From Bradyrhizobium sp. 195 (lineage in GTDB: Bacteria; Pseudomonadota; Alphaproteobacteria; Rhizobiales; Xanthobacteraceae), in assembly GCF_023101665.1 (NCBI RefSeq), contig NZ_CP082162.1, positions 496,001 to 560,000 on the forward strand: DNA of 64,000 nt, written 5' to 3'. The notes beneath the pieces are model-generated. The model made no database searches, was not told the origin of the DNA, and saw nothing but the letters and a program-made list of their open reading frames with translations. Within the stretch, counting starts at the first letter, position 1. Each line of letters begins with the position of its first letter. The translations under genes and the position numbers were made by a program. This document shows positions 1-8,226 of this stretch, piece by piece.

Positions 1-261
1 CTGGAGACTGAAGGCAAGACCGTCATGCTGATCACCCATTCCGTCGAGGAGGCGATCTATCTCGCCTCCCGCATCGTGGTGGTGACGGCGCGGCCAGCGC
101 GGATCAAGGAGATCATCGACGTTCCCTTCGCTTACCCGCGCGACGAGTCGATCCAGGAGCGTCCGGAGTTCGCGGAGCTGCGCAGCCATATCAGGCAACT
201 GGTGATGGACGAATATCGCGCCCAGCAGGCGCAGATGCGTCCGGTCTCATTCTCGGAATAA
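1..261 (+). CDS. ABC transporter ATP-binding subunit (3' end)
   Basis: These are the last 86 residues of an ABC ATPase of the nitrate/taurine/sulfonate import class (SsuB/TauB/NrtD-like); the start lies left of the window. The frame is open from the first base and ends in TAA. The visible part has the switch (H-loop) histidine in LITHSVEEA, the strand RIVVVTARPARI that follows it in this class, and a charged C-terminal helix. It would power uptake at the cytoplasmic face of the inner membrane with a permease not seen here. The binding-protein gene begins 22 bases downstream, so the two end a transport operon. The substrate cannot be told from sequence. Confidence 0.9.
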   Translation: METEGKTVMLITHSVEEAIYLASRIVVVTARPARIKEIIDVPFAYPRDESIQERPEFAELRSHIRQLVMDEYRAQQAQMRPVSFSE

Positions 262-283
262 CAAGCAAAACGGAGGACACATC

Positions 284-1279
284 ATGGATCGGCGGCAATT
301 TCTGACCACGACGGCGGGCCTCGCGCTCGGCACCTTCACAGCCTCGGCACCGGCGATCGCGCAAGCCAAAACAAAAGTCCGCGTTGGCTACCTCCACACC
401 GTCGCTGTCGACGGCCAGATCTGGACCGGCATGGACCGCGGCTCCTTCGAAAAGCAGGGCCTCGATCTCGAGCTGCGGCAGTTCAACACTGGCCTGGAAA
501 TTTTCCAGGCCTTGATCGGCGGCAGCCTCGACGTGCTGGCGACCGGCGCTGTCCTCTCGAACTTCCCGGCGCGCGGCCAGGGCAAGGTATTTCTCATCAA
601 CGACATCGAGGTCGCGACGGCGCAGCTCTGGGTTCGCGGCGATCAGGGCATCAAGTCGTTCGCGGACCTGAAAGGCAAGCGCATCGCGACGGCGGCCGGC
701 ACGACGGCGCACGTGTTCCTCGACACCGCGCTCCGGGCCAACAAGGTCGATCCAAAGGAGGTCGAGCTCGTCAACCAGACCATGCCGGCGGCCGTGACCG
801 CCTTCATCTCCGGCGCAGTGCCAGCCGTAGCGCTCTGGGTGCCTTTCAACGTCACGGTCCGCGACAAGGTTCCCGGCGCGACCATGCTGGCCGATGCGTC
901 AGCCTATTATCCAAAGGCGGCCATCATTGGCGGCTGGGCTGCGGCGAACGACTATTATGAACCCAACAAAGAGACTCTGGCCAAACTGATCCGTGGCTGG
1001 GCGGATGCCAACGACTATATCGTCGCGAACAGCACCGAGGCGATGGAGAAGCTGCAAAAGGGGCATTACAGCCAGACGCCACTGTCCGACATCAACGAGT
1101 CATTCAAAGCGCAAAAGATGTTCACGTCCAAAGACTGGAAGCGGATGTACTCGGACGGGACCGTCACCAACTGGCTGCAGCAGTCGACAGACTTCTTCAT
1201 GGCTAATGCGGGCATCAAGGACTTCACGCCGGCGAGCAAATACTTTGATCCGGGCCTGTATTTGAAGACGATCGCTTAG
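284..1279 (+). CDS. ABC transporter substrate-binding protein (NMT1/taurine type)
   Basis: A 331-residue periplasmic binding protein of the NMT1/THI5-like, taurine/aliphatic sulfonate class. The N-terminus (MDRRQFLTTTAGLALG, then an AxA site near residue 26) is a Tat-type signal, so it is exported folded. The body has the typical VRVGYLHT first strand, the GGSLDVLATGAV turn and a KGKRIATAAGTTAHVF lobe-2 strand. AGGA-type ribosome binding sequence precedes the ATG (cggaggacacatc). It follows the ATPase gene and should deliver substrate to that importer. A decayed copy of its last ~115 codons lies at 20690-21048. The ligand is unknown. Confidence 0.92.
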   Translation: MDRRQFLTTTAGLALGTFTASAPAIAQAKTKVRVGYLHTVAVDGQIWTGMDRGSFEKQGLDLELRQFNTGLEIFQALIGGSLDVLATGAVLSNFPARGQGKVFLINDIEVATAQLWVRGDQGIKSFADLKGKRIATAAGTTAHVFLDTALRANKVDPKEVELVNQTMPAAVTAFISGAVPAVALWVPFNVTVRDKVPGATMLADASAYYPKAAIIGGWAAANDYYEPNKETLAKLIRGWADANDYIVANSTEAMEKLQKGHYSQTPLSDINESFKAQKMFTSKDWKRMYSDGTVTNWLQQSTDFFMANAGIKDFTPASKYFDPGLYLKTIA

Positions 1280-1593
1280 ATACCAAAGCACTGAGGGACT
1301 GGGTGTTCGCGCCGGACGCTTCATCTGTGCTCGCGATCCAGTTGTTTTCAATCCGGCCGATGATTTGCTGGCGTACCAAGCATGTATTGAGCACCGAAGC
1401 GAACACCTGTCCCTCCCGCACGCTCAACTGCGCTGCTGACTGTCCCACTGCTCGCTCCGAATGAGTTGTGGGCGGATACTGTCGCACGCTTCAGAAGTCC
1501 GCCAACAAGGCTTTCCAGCAAGCCCATTCTCCGAAGCAACCGACAAAAAACGTGCCAGCGAAAAACAAGGATTCCATCATGATGCCCGAGACC
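1280..1593. other. Non-coding stretch, left copy of a duplicated 3' flank
   Basis: No gene seen. It holds part of the downstream sequence that recurs after the binding-protein fragment at 21049-21200, for example CGTACCAAGCATGTATTGAG at 1372 and again at 21129. No strong terminator hairpin was found. Confidence 0.6.
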
Positions 1594-2043
1594 CTACCGT
1601 GCCGTTCCAAAAAGACGGGGGTCATCATGCTGATCGTGATACTCTAGACCCAAGGGGCCGATAGCGGAAACCTGCGTGACGTATTCGCCCGACTTGGCCC
1701 AATGAAAATGCCAGGTCTCGCCGGGCAGCACTACGACGCTACCAGGCGGATAGGCCTTCACCTTGTCGCCATCGAAACTCTCGCCAAGCCCGATGTAGAA
1801 TACACCTGACATGACCGTGTAGATGCGGTCTTCCGGATGCTTGTGCGGCATCAGCTTGGTGCCACCGGGGACCTTCACCCGGACCAAGTAGGGTCCGGGT
1901 TCACTGGGGTGACCGACCATCACGGCGAGCTTCGCGCCTGGTGGAAACGCAGGGAACGGCTGCCATGCGATATCCTCGGGAAGGATCGCCCGAAACCTCT
2001 CTTCATCAGGCTGATGTTGGCGAGGCGGATCTTGACGGGTCAT
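1594..2043 (-). CDS. Cupin-domain protein
   Basis: A 149-residue single-domain cupin. Motif 1 is seen as H67, H69 and E71 (PHKHPED), with G80 of the following turn; motif 2 as the PGETWHFHW segment with H112 or H114. These would hold a divalent metal. No signal peptide, so probably cytosolic. It is the last gene of a leftward set (epoxide hydrolase, enoyl-CoA hydratase, OsmC-like, cupin) with short gaps, which suggests a dioxygenase, isomerase or sensing role in that pathway. The exact reaction cannot be assigned. Confidence 0.85.
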   Translation of the reverse strand: MTRQDPPRQHQPDEERFRAILPEDIAWQPFPAFPPGAKLAVMVGHPSEPGPYLVRVKVPGGTKLMPHKHPEDRIYTVMSGVFYIGLGESFDGDKVKAYPPGSVVVLPGETWHFHWAKSGEYVTQVSAIGPLGLEYHDQHDDPRLFGTAR

Positions 2044-2064
2044 GGCAACACTCCCTGTGCTCGG

Positions 2065-2486
2065 TTAGATTAGCTTGGCGTCGAGCGTGATGGCGGCGTT
2101 GAGCACCTTCGAGACCGGACAATTCTTCTCGGCCTCGCCGGCGATGCGGGCGAAGTCGACCTCGCCGAGGTTTGGCACTTTCGCGCGCAGCGTCAGGGCC
2201 GACTTGCCGATCTTGAAGCCTTTGCCTTCGGGCTCGAGCGTGACGGCCGCTTCGGTCGAGAGCTCTTCTGGCGTGAAGCCCGCGAGCTGAAGGCCAAACG
2301 CCAGCGCCATGGTGAAGCAGCCAGCATGTGCCGCCGCGATCAATTCCTCGGGATTGGTGCCCTTCTCGTTTTCGAAGCGGGTCTTGAACGAATACGCGTT
2401 GCGGCGAGCACTCCGGATTCGCTCGACAGTTGACCGGCGCCATCTCGTCCGGTGCCCTTCCAGACTGCTGTTGCCTTGCGGATCAT
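2065..2486 (-). pseudogene. OsmC-family peroxiredoxin, frameshifted
   Basis: Reading leftward from the ATG at 2486 (preceded by ggagaactgag) gives MIRKATAVWKGTGRDGAG, the usual OsmC start. The reading then leaves frame at about 2398-2408, where one base appears to be missing (gtgctcgccgc|aacgcgtat). In the next frame YSFKTRFENEKGTNPEEL and AAAHAGCFTMAL follow without interruption to the stop at 2065. Both catalytic cysteines of the family (AHAGCF and EKNCPVSK) are present in the second part. OsmC proteins reduce organic hydroperoxides. It lies between the enoyl-CoA hydratase and cupin genes of the same leftward operon. Either a true single-base mutation or a sequencing error; everything else looks intact. 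Confidence 0.85.
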
Positions 2487-2593
2487 CTCAGTTCTCCATG
2501 TTTGATTTCAGCACCGGCGCACGGTATCGAAGGAATGTCAGATCGGCACCACCGCCTGTCCCCCTTCCACCCGGTTGCGCCGCAGCGATTCTG

Positions 2594-3442
2594 TCAACTA
2601 CCGATCTGTCCGACGTGGAAGCCCAGCCGGTTCTCGACGTCGCCGGCGCGGTGGAAGCCGCGGGCCATCAGCGCCTTGATGCGGGTTTGGCTTGCGGGAC
2701 GGCCGAGCGCGGCCAGGAACGCGTCCCACTCCGGCTTGATTTCGTCATCCGGCGGCAGGCTTGCGATGTCCACAAGACGCTTCGTTTCCGCGATGGCCTC
2801 CTTGTCGAACGAAGCGATGCGCATGGCGAGAGCCTCGACGAAGCCGTCGAGCCCGGCATCCGGCAACGACCGATTCACGTAGCCGTAGCGTTCGGCGAGA
2901 TCGCCGCCGATGTCGTCGGCTCCGATCAACACCTCCAGCGCGCGTCCGCGACACATCAGGCGCGGCAATCGCGCCATCGGTCCGCCGCCGGGCACGAGGC
3001 CCGCTCCGACTTCCCATTGCGACAGGATCGCCTTTTCGCGGCTGGCAAAGCGCATGTCGCTCGCCAGCGCGAGCTCGCTGCCGACGCCCGTCGCACGGCC
3101 GCGGATCGAGGCAATCGACACGACCGGCGCGCGGCTGAGACGCACCAGCATATCCGGCAGCGCTTGGAGCCCGGTCGCCCCAGGCGGGATGCTCAGGGAC
3201 TCCTCCAGCGGGGCGAGGAAGTCGTAGTGCGTGATGAAGAAGCCTTCGATCGCGCTGTCGAACACCACGACTTTCACGTCGGGATCGGTCTCGATCGCCG
3301 TAACGATGTCACCCAGCAGCGGAAGCTGTTTTGGGCCGAAGATGTTGACCGGCGGCATGTCGAAGGTGACACGCCAGTAGGTCGGCAGGCGCCGGTCAAG
3401 GCGAATCTGGTCGCTTGTGAACGTACGTTCGGGGCGGTTCAT
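2594..3442 (-). CDS. Enoyl-CoA hydratase/isomerase family protein
   Basis: A 282-residue crotonase-fold protein. Visible family signs are the N-terminal PPVNIFGPKQL strand, the oxyanion-hole region around VSIASIRGRATGVGSELALASDMRFAS (given in parts) and the VGAGLVPGGGPMARLPRL loop. The glycine-rich oxyanion segment is kept, but I could not place the two hydratase glutamates, so the reaction may be hydration, isomerisation or CoA-ester hydrolysis. Cytosolic. It starts 59 bases after the end of the epoxide hydrolase gene and precedes the OsmC-like gene on the same strand, so all four are probably co-transcribed from the array at 4914-4948. Confidence 0.85.
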   Translation of the reverse strand: MNRPERTFTSDQIRLDRRLPTYWRVTFDMPPVNIFGPKQLPLLGDIVTAIETDPDVKVVVFDSAIEGFFITHYDFLAPLEESLSIPPGATGLQALPDMLVRLSRAPVVSIASIRGRATGVGSELALASDMRFASREKAILSQWEVGAGLVPGGGPMARLPRLMCRGRALEVLIGADDIGGDLAERYGYVNRSLPDAGLDGFVEALAMRIASFDKEAIAETKRLVDIASLPPDDEIKPEWDAFLAALGRPASQTRIKALMARGFHRAGDVENRLGFHVGQIGS

Positions 3443-3501
3443 GATAGGACTCCTGATGCGTGAAGGAACAGGGAGGCGCTGAAGCGGTCAACCCGTTTGA
3501 T

Positions 3502-4815
3502 TCAGATCGACTGCCGCAGCGGCCTGAACGCCGTACGCACTTCCGTAGAGAACAGAGCAGGCTGCTCCCAAGCCGCAAAGTGGCCGCCCTTCTCCAATCG
3601 GTTGTAGTGCAACAGCCTCGGATATGCCTTCTCGGCCCAGCTCCGCGGCGCAGCGTAGATCTCGTCGGGAAACACGCTGACAGCGACGGGGATCTTGATA
3701 TGCTTGGGCTCGAAGAAGACCAGCTTGTTCTCCCAGTAGAGCCGAGCCGACGAGACCGCGGTGTTCGTGAGCCAGTAGAGCGTGATGTTGTCGAGGACAT
3801 CGTCCCGCGACAGCCCTTCCGTTTTGCCGGCGAACACCCGTGCGATCAGTGCGGCGCTGCGTGCATCGTGATCAAGCATCCAGGAGGCGAGACCTGCCGG
3901 CGAGTCCACGAGTGCGTAGAGCGTCTGCGGGCGGTTCGACATCTCGATCGCATAGCCCAGGCCGTGCTTGTAGAAATCGTCGAGTTGGTCGTAGGCGGCG
4001 CGCTCGTCGGCCGAGAGGCCAGACGGCCGCGACCCGCCGGGCTGGAGCGCCTTGGCGATATCTTCGGGGACCGTGGCGGGCATGTTGGTGTGAATGCCTA
4101 GCAGCTCCGGCGGCGCGATCACCGCCATCTGCTCGGTGACGGCATTGCCCCAATCACCGCCTTGCGCGACATAGCGGCTGTATCCGAGCCGCTTCATCAG
4201 CACGATCCAGGCGCGCGCGATGCGCTGCGGATCCCAGCCCAGTACCGTCGGCTTGCCGGAGAAGCCATGGCCCGGGAGCGAGGGAATCACGAGATCGAAC
4301 GCATCCGTCGCCTTCGCCCCGTGGGCGGTGGGATCGGTTAGCGGGCCGATGATTTTCAGCTGCTCGATGATCGAACCGGGCCAGCCATGCGTGACGATCA
4401 TCGGCAGCGCGTTCTCGTGGCGGGAGCGGATATGAATGAAGTGGATGTCGACGCCATCGATCTCGGTGACGAATTGAGGAAGGGCATTCAGCCGCGCTTC
4501 CATCTTGCGCCAGTCGTAGTCGTGCTGCCAGTAATGGACGAGCTGCTGCATCGTCGTCAGCTGCACACCCTGCGACTGGTCCGCGACAATTTCGCGATCC
4601 GGCCATCGCGTCGCGGCGAGGCGGCGACGGAGGTCGAGCAGATCCTGCTCGGGCACGTCCACGTGGAACGCGCGGATGGCGCCGGTGGCAGCGGCTTCTG
4701 CGCTGCGCAGCGGCAGAACGCTGGCGACGCTCGCCGCAACGGCGGCCATCGCGGCCTGGCTCAGCAGTTGACGCCGGTCGGGGTTGAGAATGCCGGTCCG
4801 TGCTTCCGTATTCAC
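3502..4815 (-). CDS. Epoxide hydrolase (EHN plus alpha/beta hydrolase domains), Tat-exported
   Basis: A 437-residue epoxide hydrolase of the microsomal-like class. I chose the GTG at 4815 because AGGAG lies seven bases before it; a GTG at 4851 is possible but has no such site. Residues 14-41 (DRRQLLSQ, hydrophobic stretch, SAEA) form a Tat signal. The EHN lid domain follows at about 48-150 (FHVDVPEQDLLDLRRRLAATRWP), then the hydrolase core with HGWPG at 143-147 (oxyanion hole) and nucleophile D221 in QGGDWG. It would open epoxides to diols in the periplasm. It heads a leftward operon and has an array of 10-base-spaced TAAC repeats about 100 bases upstream. Confidence 0.9.
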   Translation of the reverse strand: MNTEARTGILNPDRRQLLSQAAMAAVAASVASVLPLRSAEAAATGAIRAFHVDVPEQDLLDLRRRLAATRWPDREIVADQSQGVQLTTMQQLVHYWQHDYDWRKMEARLNALPQFVTEIDGVDIHFIHIRSRHENALPMIVTHGWPGSIIEQLKIIGPLTDPTAHGAKATDAFDLVIPSLPGHGFSGKPTVLGWDPQRIARAWIVLMKRLGYSRYVAQGGDWGNAVTEQMAVIAPPELLGIHTNMPATVPEDIAKALQPGGSRPSGLSADERAAYDQLDDFYKHGLGYAIEMSNRPQTLYALVDSPAGLASWMLDHDARSAALIARVFAGKTEGLSRDDVLDNITLYWLTNTAVSSARLYWENKLVFFEPKHIKIPVAVSVFPDEIYAAPRSWAEKAYPRLLHYNRLEKGGHFAAWEQPALFSTEVRTAFRPLRQSI

Positions 4816-4913
4816 TTTGGCTCTCCTGTGCTTTTTGTTCGTGGCGCCCACCGGCTCGAAATCAAGGTGCCGGGATCGTCATGCACAGAGATTGGCGCAG
4901 GCGCCGAACATTT

Positions 4914-4948
4914 GCTCGTTATGGATTGTTAGGCTGCGTTAGCCGTTG
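4914..4948 (-). promoter_or_regulatory. 10-base-phased TAAC array (site A), before epoxide hydrolase operon
   Basis: On the minus strand, TAAC occurs at three positions exactly 10 bases apart (plus-strand GTTA at 4918, 4928, 4938), with CAAC seven bases before the first and CATAACGAGC at the gene-side end. It closely matches the arrays at 16557 and 16659. Spacing of one helical turn suits an OmpR-type winged-helix protein binding side by side. Confidence 0.75.
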
Positions 4949-5004
4949 AAAGTCTGAGCGATGAGAAGAGCGCGGCCAACGATGACAATGCAGGCGATAC
5001 AGTG

Positions 5005-5045
5005 CGACACGGCGCGCGACGACCAAGTCGTCGCGCGCCGTGTCG
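5005..5045 (-). terminator. Perfect 19-base inverted repeat after glyoxalase-fold gene
   Basis: CGACACGGCGCGCGACGAC, a three-base loop CAA and its exact complement form a very strong hairpin 31 bases beyond the stop of the leftward gene at 5076. There is no T-run, so it may block transcription by structure, protect the 3' end, or be a protein-binding palindrome. Confidence 0.55.
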
Positions 5046-5075
5046 AGCGAGGTCCACAGATGTGTCAGCTTTTAC

Positions 5076-5777
5076 TCAGGACGGCAGAGGCTGGCCGGCC
5101 TGCTCGCGGACGATGTAGTCGGCGTACCAATCGGCCCAGTCGTCGTCATGTCCGCCGATCCGCTTGTCATGCTCGCCATGTGCCGCCGCCGCACGCCGCA
5201 CTGCGGCTGCGAGTTCTGTCTGCGAAGCGAAGTTAGTGGCCCCGCCTGCGATGCGTCCGGGCAGCCGCGCAGTGACCTCCTGGAACAACCAGCCATTGCC
5301 GTCTGGATCGTTGAACGAGGCGAATGAACTATAGCTGCCCCGCTTCGGGTCCACGCCGCTGACCCGAAGGGTGCCCGATAGATACGGCTCGTCCGGCCCG
5401 GCATGAACGTCGCCGCCACCATGGAATGGTTCGCTCACCGCGATGCCACGGTCGAGCAGGTCTTTTCGTGCCACCTCCAGATCGGAGACGATCAGGTACA
5501 GACCTTGTGCCGAACCGGGCGTTGCGGACGTCACATTCCTGCCGAAGATCACCGAGCAGGCAGAACCAGGGGGCGTGTATTGGATCACGCGCCAGTTGTC
5601 GCCGGAGGCAAAATCCGCGTCCAATCGCCAGCCGAGGCCCGTGTAGAACGCCTTGGCGCGGTCGACATCGGACACGGGGATAACCACGACTTCGAGCTTC
5701 ATATCATTGCTACGCGATGGAGGAGGCTTCTTTGAAGACTTGGCGGCCGCCTTGCGGTCGACTTCTGTACTGACCAT
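5076..5777 (-). CDS. VOC (glyoxalase/bleomycin resistance) family protein
   Basis: A 233-residue protein; the ATG at 5777 is preceded by AGGGA and is preferred over an upstream ATG at 5831. After a lysine-rich lead of about 26 residues comes a VOC fold: MKLEVVVIPVSDVDRAKAFY, then GLYLIVSDLEVARKDLLDRG and the closing strand FNDPDGNGWLFQEV. The last ~55 residues are an alpha-helical extension (TELAAAVRRAAAAHGEHD) often attached to this group in rhizobia. Metal-dependent chemistry on a small electrophile or aromatic compound is likely, but the substrate is unknown. Cytosolic. Its own TAAC array lies 86 bases upstream. Confidence 0.88.
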   Translation of the reverse strand: MVSTEVDRKAAAKSSKKPPPSRSNDMKLEVVVIPVSDVDRAKAFYTGLGWRLDADFASGDNWRVIQYTPPGSACSVIFGRNVTSATPGSAQGLYLIVSDLEVARKDLLDRGIAVSEPFHGGGDVHAGPDEPYLSGTLRVSGVDPKRGSYSSFASFNDPDGNGWLFQEVTARLPGRIAGGATNFASQTELAAAVRRAAAAHGEHDKRIGGHDDDWADWYADYIVREQAGQPLPS

Positions 5778-5855
5778 CTCGAACTCCCTGATGTGAGACC
5801 CGGGCTCGGACCGATCCCGCGGTTTGCACAATCAACCTTGCGCAGACCGGGGACC

Positions 5856-5883
5856 GTTGGAAGTTATGAGATGTTATGGCTCG
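5856..5883 (-). promoter_or_regulatory. 10-base-phased TAAC array before VOC gene
   Basis: On the minus strand TAAC occurs twice, 10 bases apart (plus-strand GTTA at 5863 and 5873), beside CATAAC and GCGAGCC, with a CAAC seven bases to the far side. Same direction as the gene starting at 5777. Confidence 0.55.
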
Positions 5884-6068
5884 CCGCGATCGCGTTGAGG
5901 CGATTTTCAGCGACCGCAGGCGACCTGCCGACGCGCGCCGCGCTCGCCGCTCCTGTCGCTACGCGGAGGACTCGCAGACGGGCGATCCGGTCGCTGCAAG
6001 GGGATGCTGATGCCTTAGTTTCAGAGCATCTTGAATGGGATATCACCATTCTGCGCGCTCGGAACCCA

Positions 6069-6082
6069 TAACAACGATTAAC
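6069..6082 (+). promoter_or_regulatory. TAAC pair, 10 bases apart, between VOC and PfpI-like genes
   Basis: CATAAC at 6067-6072 and TAAC at 6079-6082 are 10 bases apart and face the rightward gene at 6361. Weaker than the main arrays, and could be a second element of the array that follows. No coding sequence was recognised in 5884-6360. Confidence 0.4.
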
Positions 6083-6191
6083 ACGCCAGGCCGCACTTTC
6101 CCCCTTGGTGTTGGCAGTTCATGGTGGATCAGGCGCGGACGTTGATCGTCGATCCTCTTCGAGGAGCGCCTGGAGATGCCCGAGAGTCGGA

Positions 6192-6229
6192 TAACACTCT
6201 CTCCCAACGCCTAACACCACATAACGAGC
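6192..6229 (+). promoter_or_regulatory. 10-base-phased TAAC array before PfpI-like gene
   Basis: TAAC at 6192, 6212 and 6222 lie on a 10-base grid (position 6202 is degenerate), ending in CATAACGAGC exactly as in sites A, B and C. It lies about 130 bases before the ATG at 6361 and points toward it. Confidence 0.65.
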
Positions 6230-6360
6230 TAATAGGCCCGGTTCAGTCCAGATTGCACTCACGAGCGGCGGACGACGTCACGTGCTCGACGAGAGTTAGC
6301 TCGACGCGTCTCCACAGCGAGGAGCGCGTCATCCAGCACATGCAATCAAGGGAACGTATC

Positions 6361-7062
6361 ATGAAGATTTTGATGGTCATCACCTCTCACGACCAGCTCG
6401 GCAACACTGGACGCAAGACGGGCTTTTGGCTCGAAGAGCTTGCGGCTCCTTATTTCGTATTCAAGGATGCGGGCGCGGAAATCACGCTCGCCTCGCCGCA
6501 GGGCGGCCGTCCGCCGCTGGACCCCAAGAGCAACGAACCCGAATTCCGCACCGACCTCACGCTGCGCTTTGAAGCGGATGCCGCCGCGCAAGCCCAGCTG
6601 AACGAGACGGTTCGCCTCGACAGCATCAAGCAGGAGGACTTCGACAGCGTCTTCTATCCCGGCGGTCATGGCCCCATGTGGGACCTGGCCGAGGACAAGG
6701 GTTCGGTCAAGCTGATCGAATCCTTCCTGGCCGCCGGCAAGACCATTGCCGTGGTCTGTCATTCGACGGGAGCGCTGCGTCACGTCAAGACACCCGATGG
6801 CAAGCCGCTGGTTCAGGGCAAGGAAGTCACCGGCTTCACCAATGGCGAGGAAGAGGCCGTCGGCCTCACCAAGGTGGTGCCGTTCCTTGTCGAGGACGAG
6901 ATGCTCAAACTCGGCGCCGTGTTTTCGAAGACCGCTAACTGGGGCGTGCACGTCGTCAGCGACGGCCAGCTCATCACGGGGCAGAACCCGCATTCGTCGG
7001 GTGCGGCGGCGCAGACGCTCCTCGCCAGCCTGCAGGGCAAGCCGCTGGTGCGCGCTTCGTAG
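6361..7062 (+). CDS. DJ-1/PfpI family (type 1 glutamine amidotransferase-like) protein
   Basis: A 233-residue protein of the DJ-1/PfpI superfamily, closest in layout to the Hsp31/YajL-like class. The nucleophile is C133 in AVVCHSTGAL (elbow), followed by H134; E25 or E26 in FWLEELAAPY sits where the third catalytic residue is expected. The ATG at 6361 has AAGGGA seven to twelve bases before it; an in-frame ATG at 6121 would add a run of non-protein-like sequence and was not used. Known members act as glyoxalase III, chaperone or deglycase, which suits a cluster that handles epoxides and aldehydes. Cytosolic. It probably leads an operon with the next two hydrolase genes. Confidence 0.88.
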   Translation: MKILMVITSHDQLGNTGRKTGFWLEELAAPYFVFKDAGAEITLASPQGGRPPLDPKSNEPEFRTDLTLRFEADAAAQAQLNETVRLDSIKQEDFDSVFYPGGHGPMWDLAEDKGSVKLIESFLAAGKTIAVVCHSTGALRHVKTPDGKPLVQGKEVTGFTNGEEEAVGLTKVVPFLVEDEMLKLGAVFSKTANWGVHVVSDGQLITGQNPHSSGAAAQTLLASLQGKPLVRAS

Positions 7063-7205
7063 ATTCGGACACGCTTTCACCTGAGAGGCGCTCGTGATTG
7101 CGCCTTTCAGTGCAGCTTACGAACGTCGTCTGCCGTGCGGCAGCTGCCGCCCGTAAGGGCGCCGGGTCTGATGATCTGACAGTGGCTTAAAACAGGAGCG
7201 ATCAC

Positions 7206-8162
7206 ATGAACTTCCCAGCCACCGTAGCCCTCTCGGCCGCCCTGGCCTGCACAACAATGCAGGCGTCGGCGGAAACTTTACCGTCGAGCCGACGCTCGAT
7301 CACCTATCACAGCGTCGATATCCAAGGCCTCAAGATCTTCTATCGTGAGGCCGGACCCGCCGACGCCCCCACCGTGATCCTGCTTCACGGCTTCCCGTCC
7401 TCGTCGCGGATGTGGGAGCCGCTGCTGCCCCTGCTCGCGGACAAGTATCACCTGCTCGCGCCGGACTATCCCGGTTTCGGCAACAGCAGCGCACCGACGC
7501 CGTCCGATTTCAATTATACATTTGACAATATCGCCAGCGCGATGGGCGAGCTTACGAACAAGCTCGGCCTCACCAGCTACGTCCTACTGATGCAAGACTA
7601 CGGCGGCCCTGTTGGCTTCCGCATGGCACTCGCGCATCCCGAGCGCGTCCGCGGCATCATCGTTCAGAACGCTGTTTCGCATGAGCAGGGACTGGGTCCA
7701 CTCTGGGCGGCCCGGCGGAAGTATTGGGCCGACCCAACGCACGAGCTCGAGGCACTCAAGGCCAACTTCACCTCCTTGGAGGCGACACGCCAACGGCACC
7801 TCGGCACCAGCCCGCATCCGGAGCGATACGACCCTGATACATGGACGGATGAATACGCGTTTTTGACGCGTCCTGGGCAGCCCGAGATTCAAACCACCCT
7901 GTTCCTGGATTACCGCACCAACGTCGCGTCGTATCCCAAGTGGCAGGAGTGGCTGCGCACAGCGCGTCCGCCAACTCTGGTGGTCTGGGGCAAATACGAT
8001 CCATCCTTCGCCGTCGCCGGCGCTGCAGCCTACCGCGACGATGTGCCCGACGCCGAGGTTCATCTCCTGGAGGCCGGCCATTTCGCACTGGACGAGGCGA
8101 CAGACGAGATCGCCTCCCTTCTCCGCAACTTCCTTGCTCGGATCGACGGGCGCACCCGCTGA
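7206..8162 (+). CDS. Secreted alpha/beta hydrolase (haloalkane dehalogenase/epoxide hydrolase-like)
   Basis: A 318-residue hydrolase with a Sec-type signal (residues 1-22, ending MQASA). HGFP at 61-64 gives the oxyanion hole; the nucleophile is an aspartate, D131 in LLMQDYGGPVG, not a serine, which places it with haloalkane dehalogenases and epoxide hydrolases. A catalytic histidine is likely in LEAGHFALDE near the C-terminus. It should act in the periplasm. ACAGGAG precedes the ATG. The gap to the preceding gene is 143 bases and to the next 64, so all three may be one operon. Substrate unknown. Confidence 0.88.
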   Translation: MNFPATVALSAALACTTMQASAETLPSSRRSITYHSVDIQGLKIFYREAGPADAPTVILLHGFPSSSRMWEPLLPLLADKYHLLAPDYPGFGNSSAPTPSDFNYTFDNIASAMGELTNKLGLTSYVLLMQDYGGPVGFRMALAHPERVRGIIVQNAVSHEQGLGPLWAARRKYWADPTHELEALKANFTSLEATRQRHLGTSPHPERYDPDTWTDEYAFLTRPGQPEIQTTLFLDYRTNVASYPKWQEWLRTARPPTLVVWGKYDPSFAVAGAAAYRDDVPDAEVHLLEAGHFALDEATDEIASLLRNFLARIDGRTR

Positions 8163-8226
8163 AACGTGACAGGAGTGGCGCCCGCACAACACCGCACACC
8201 AGACGACGACAACAGGAGCCAAACAC

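Noticed and set aside
2309..3463. 384-codon open frame on the plus strand
   Set aside because: Opposite the enoyl-CoA hydratase gene; His/Arg/Asp-rich reversed reading with no motif.
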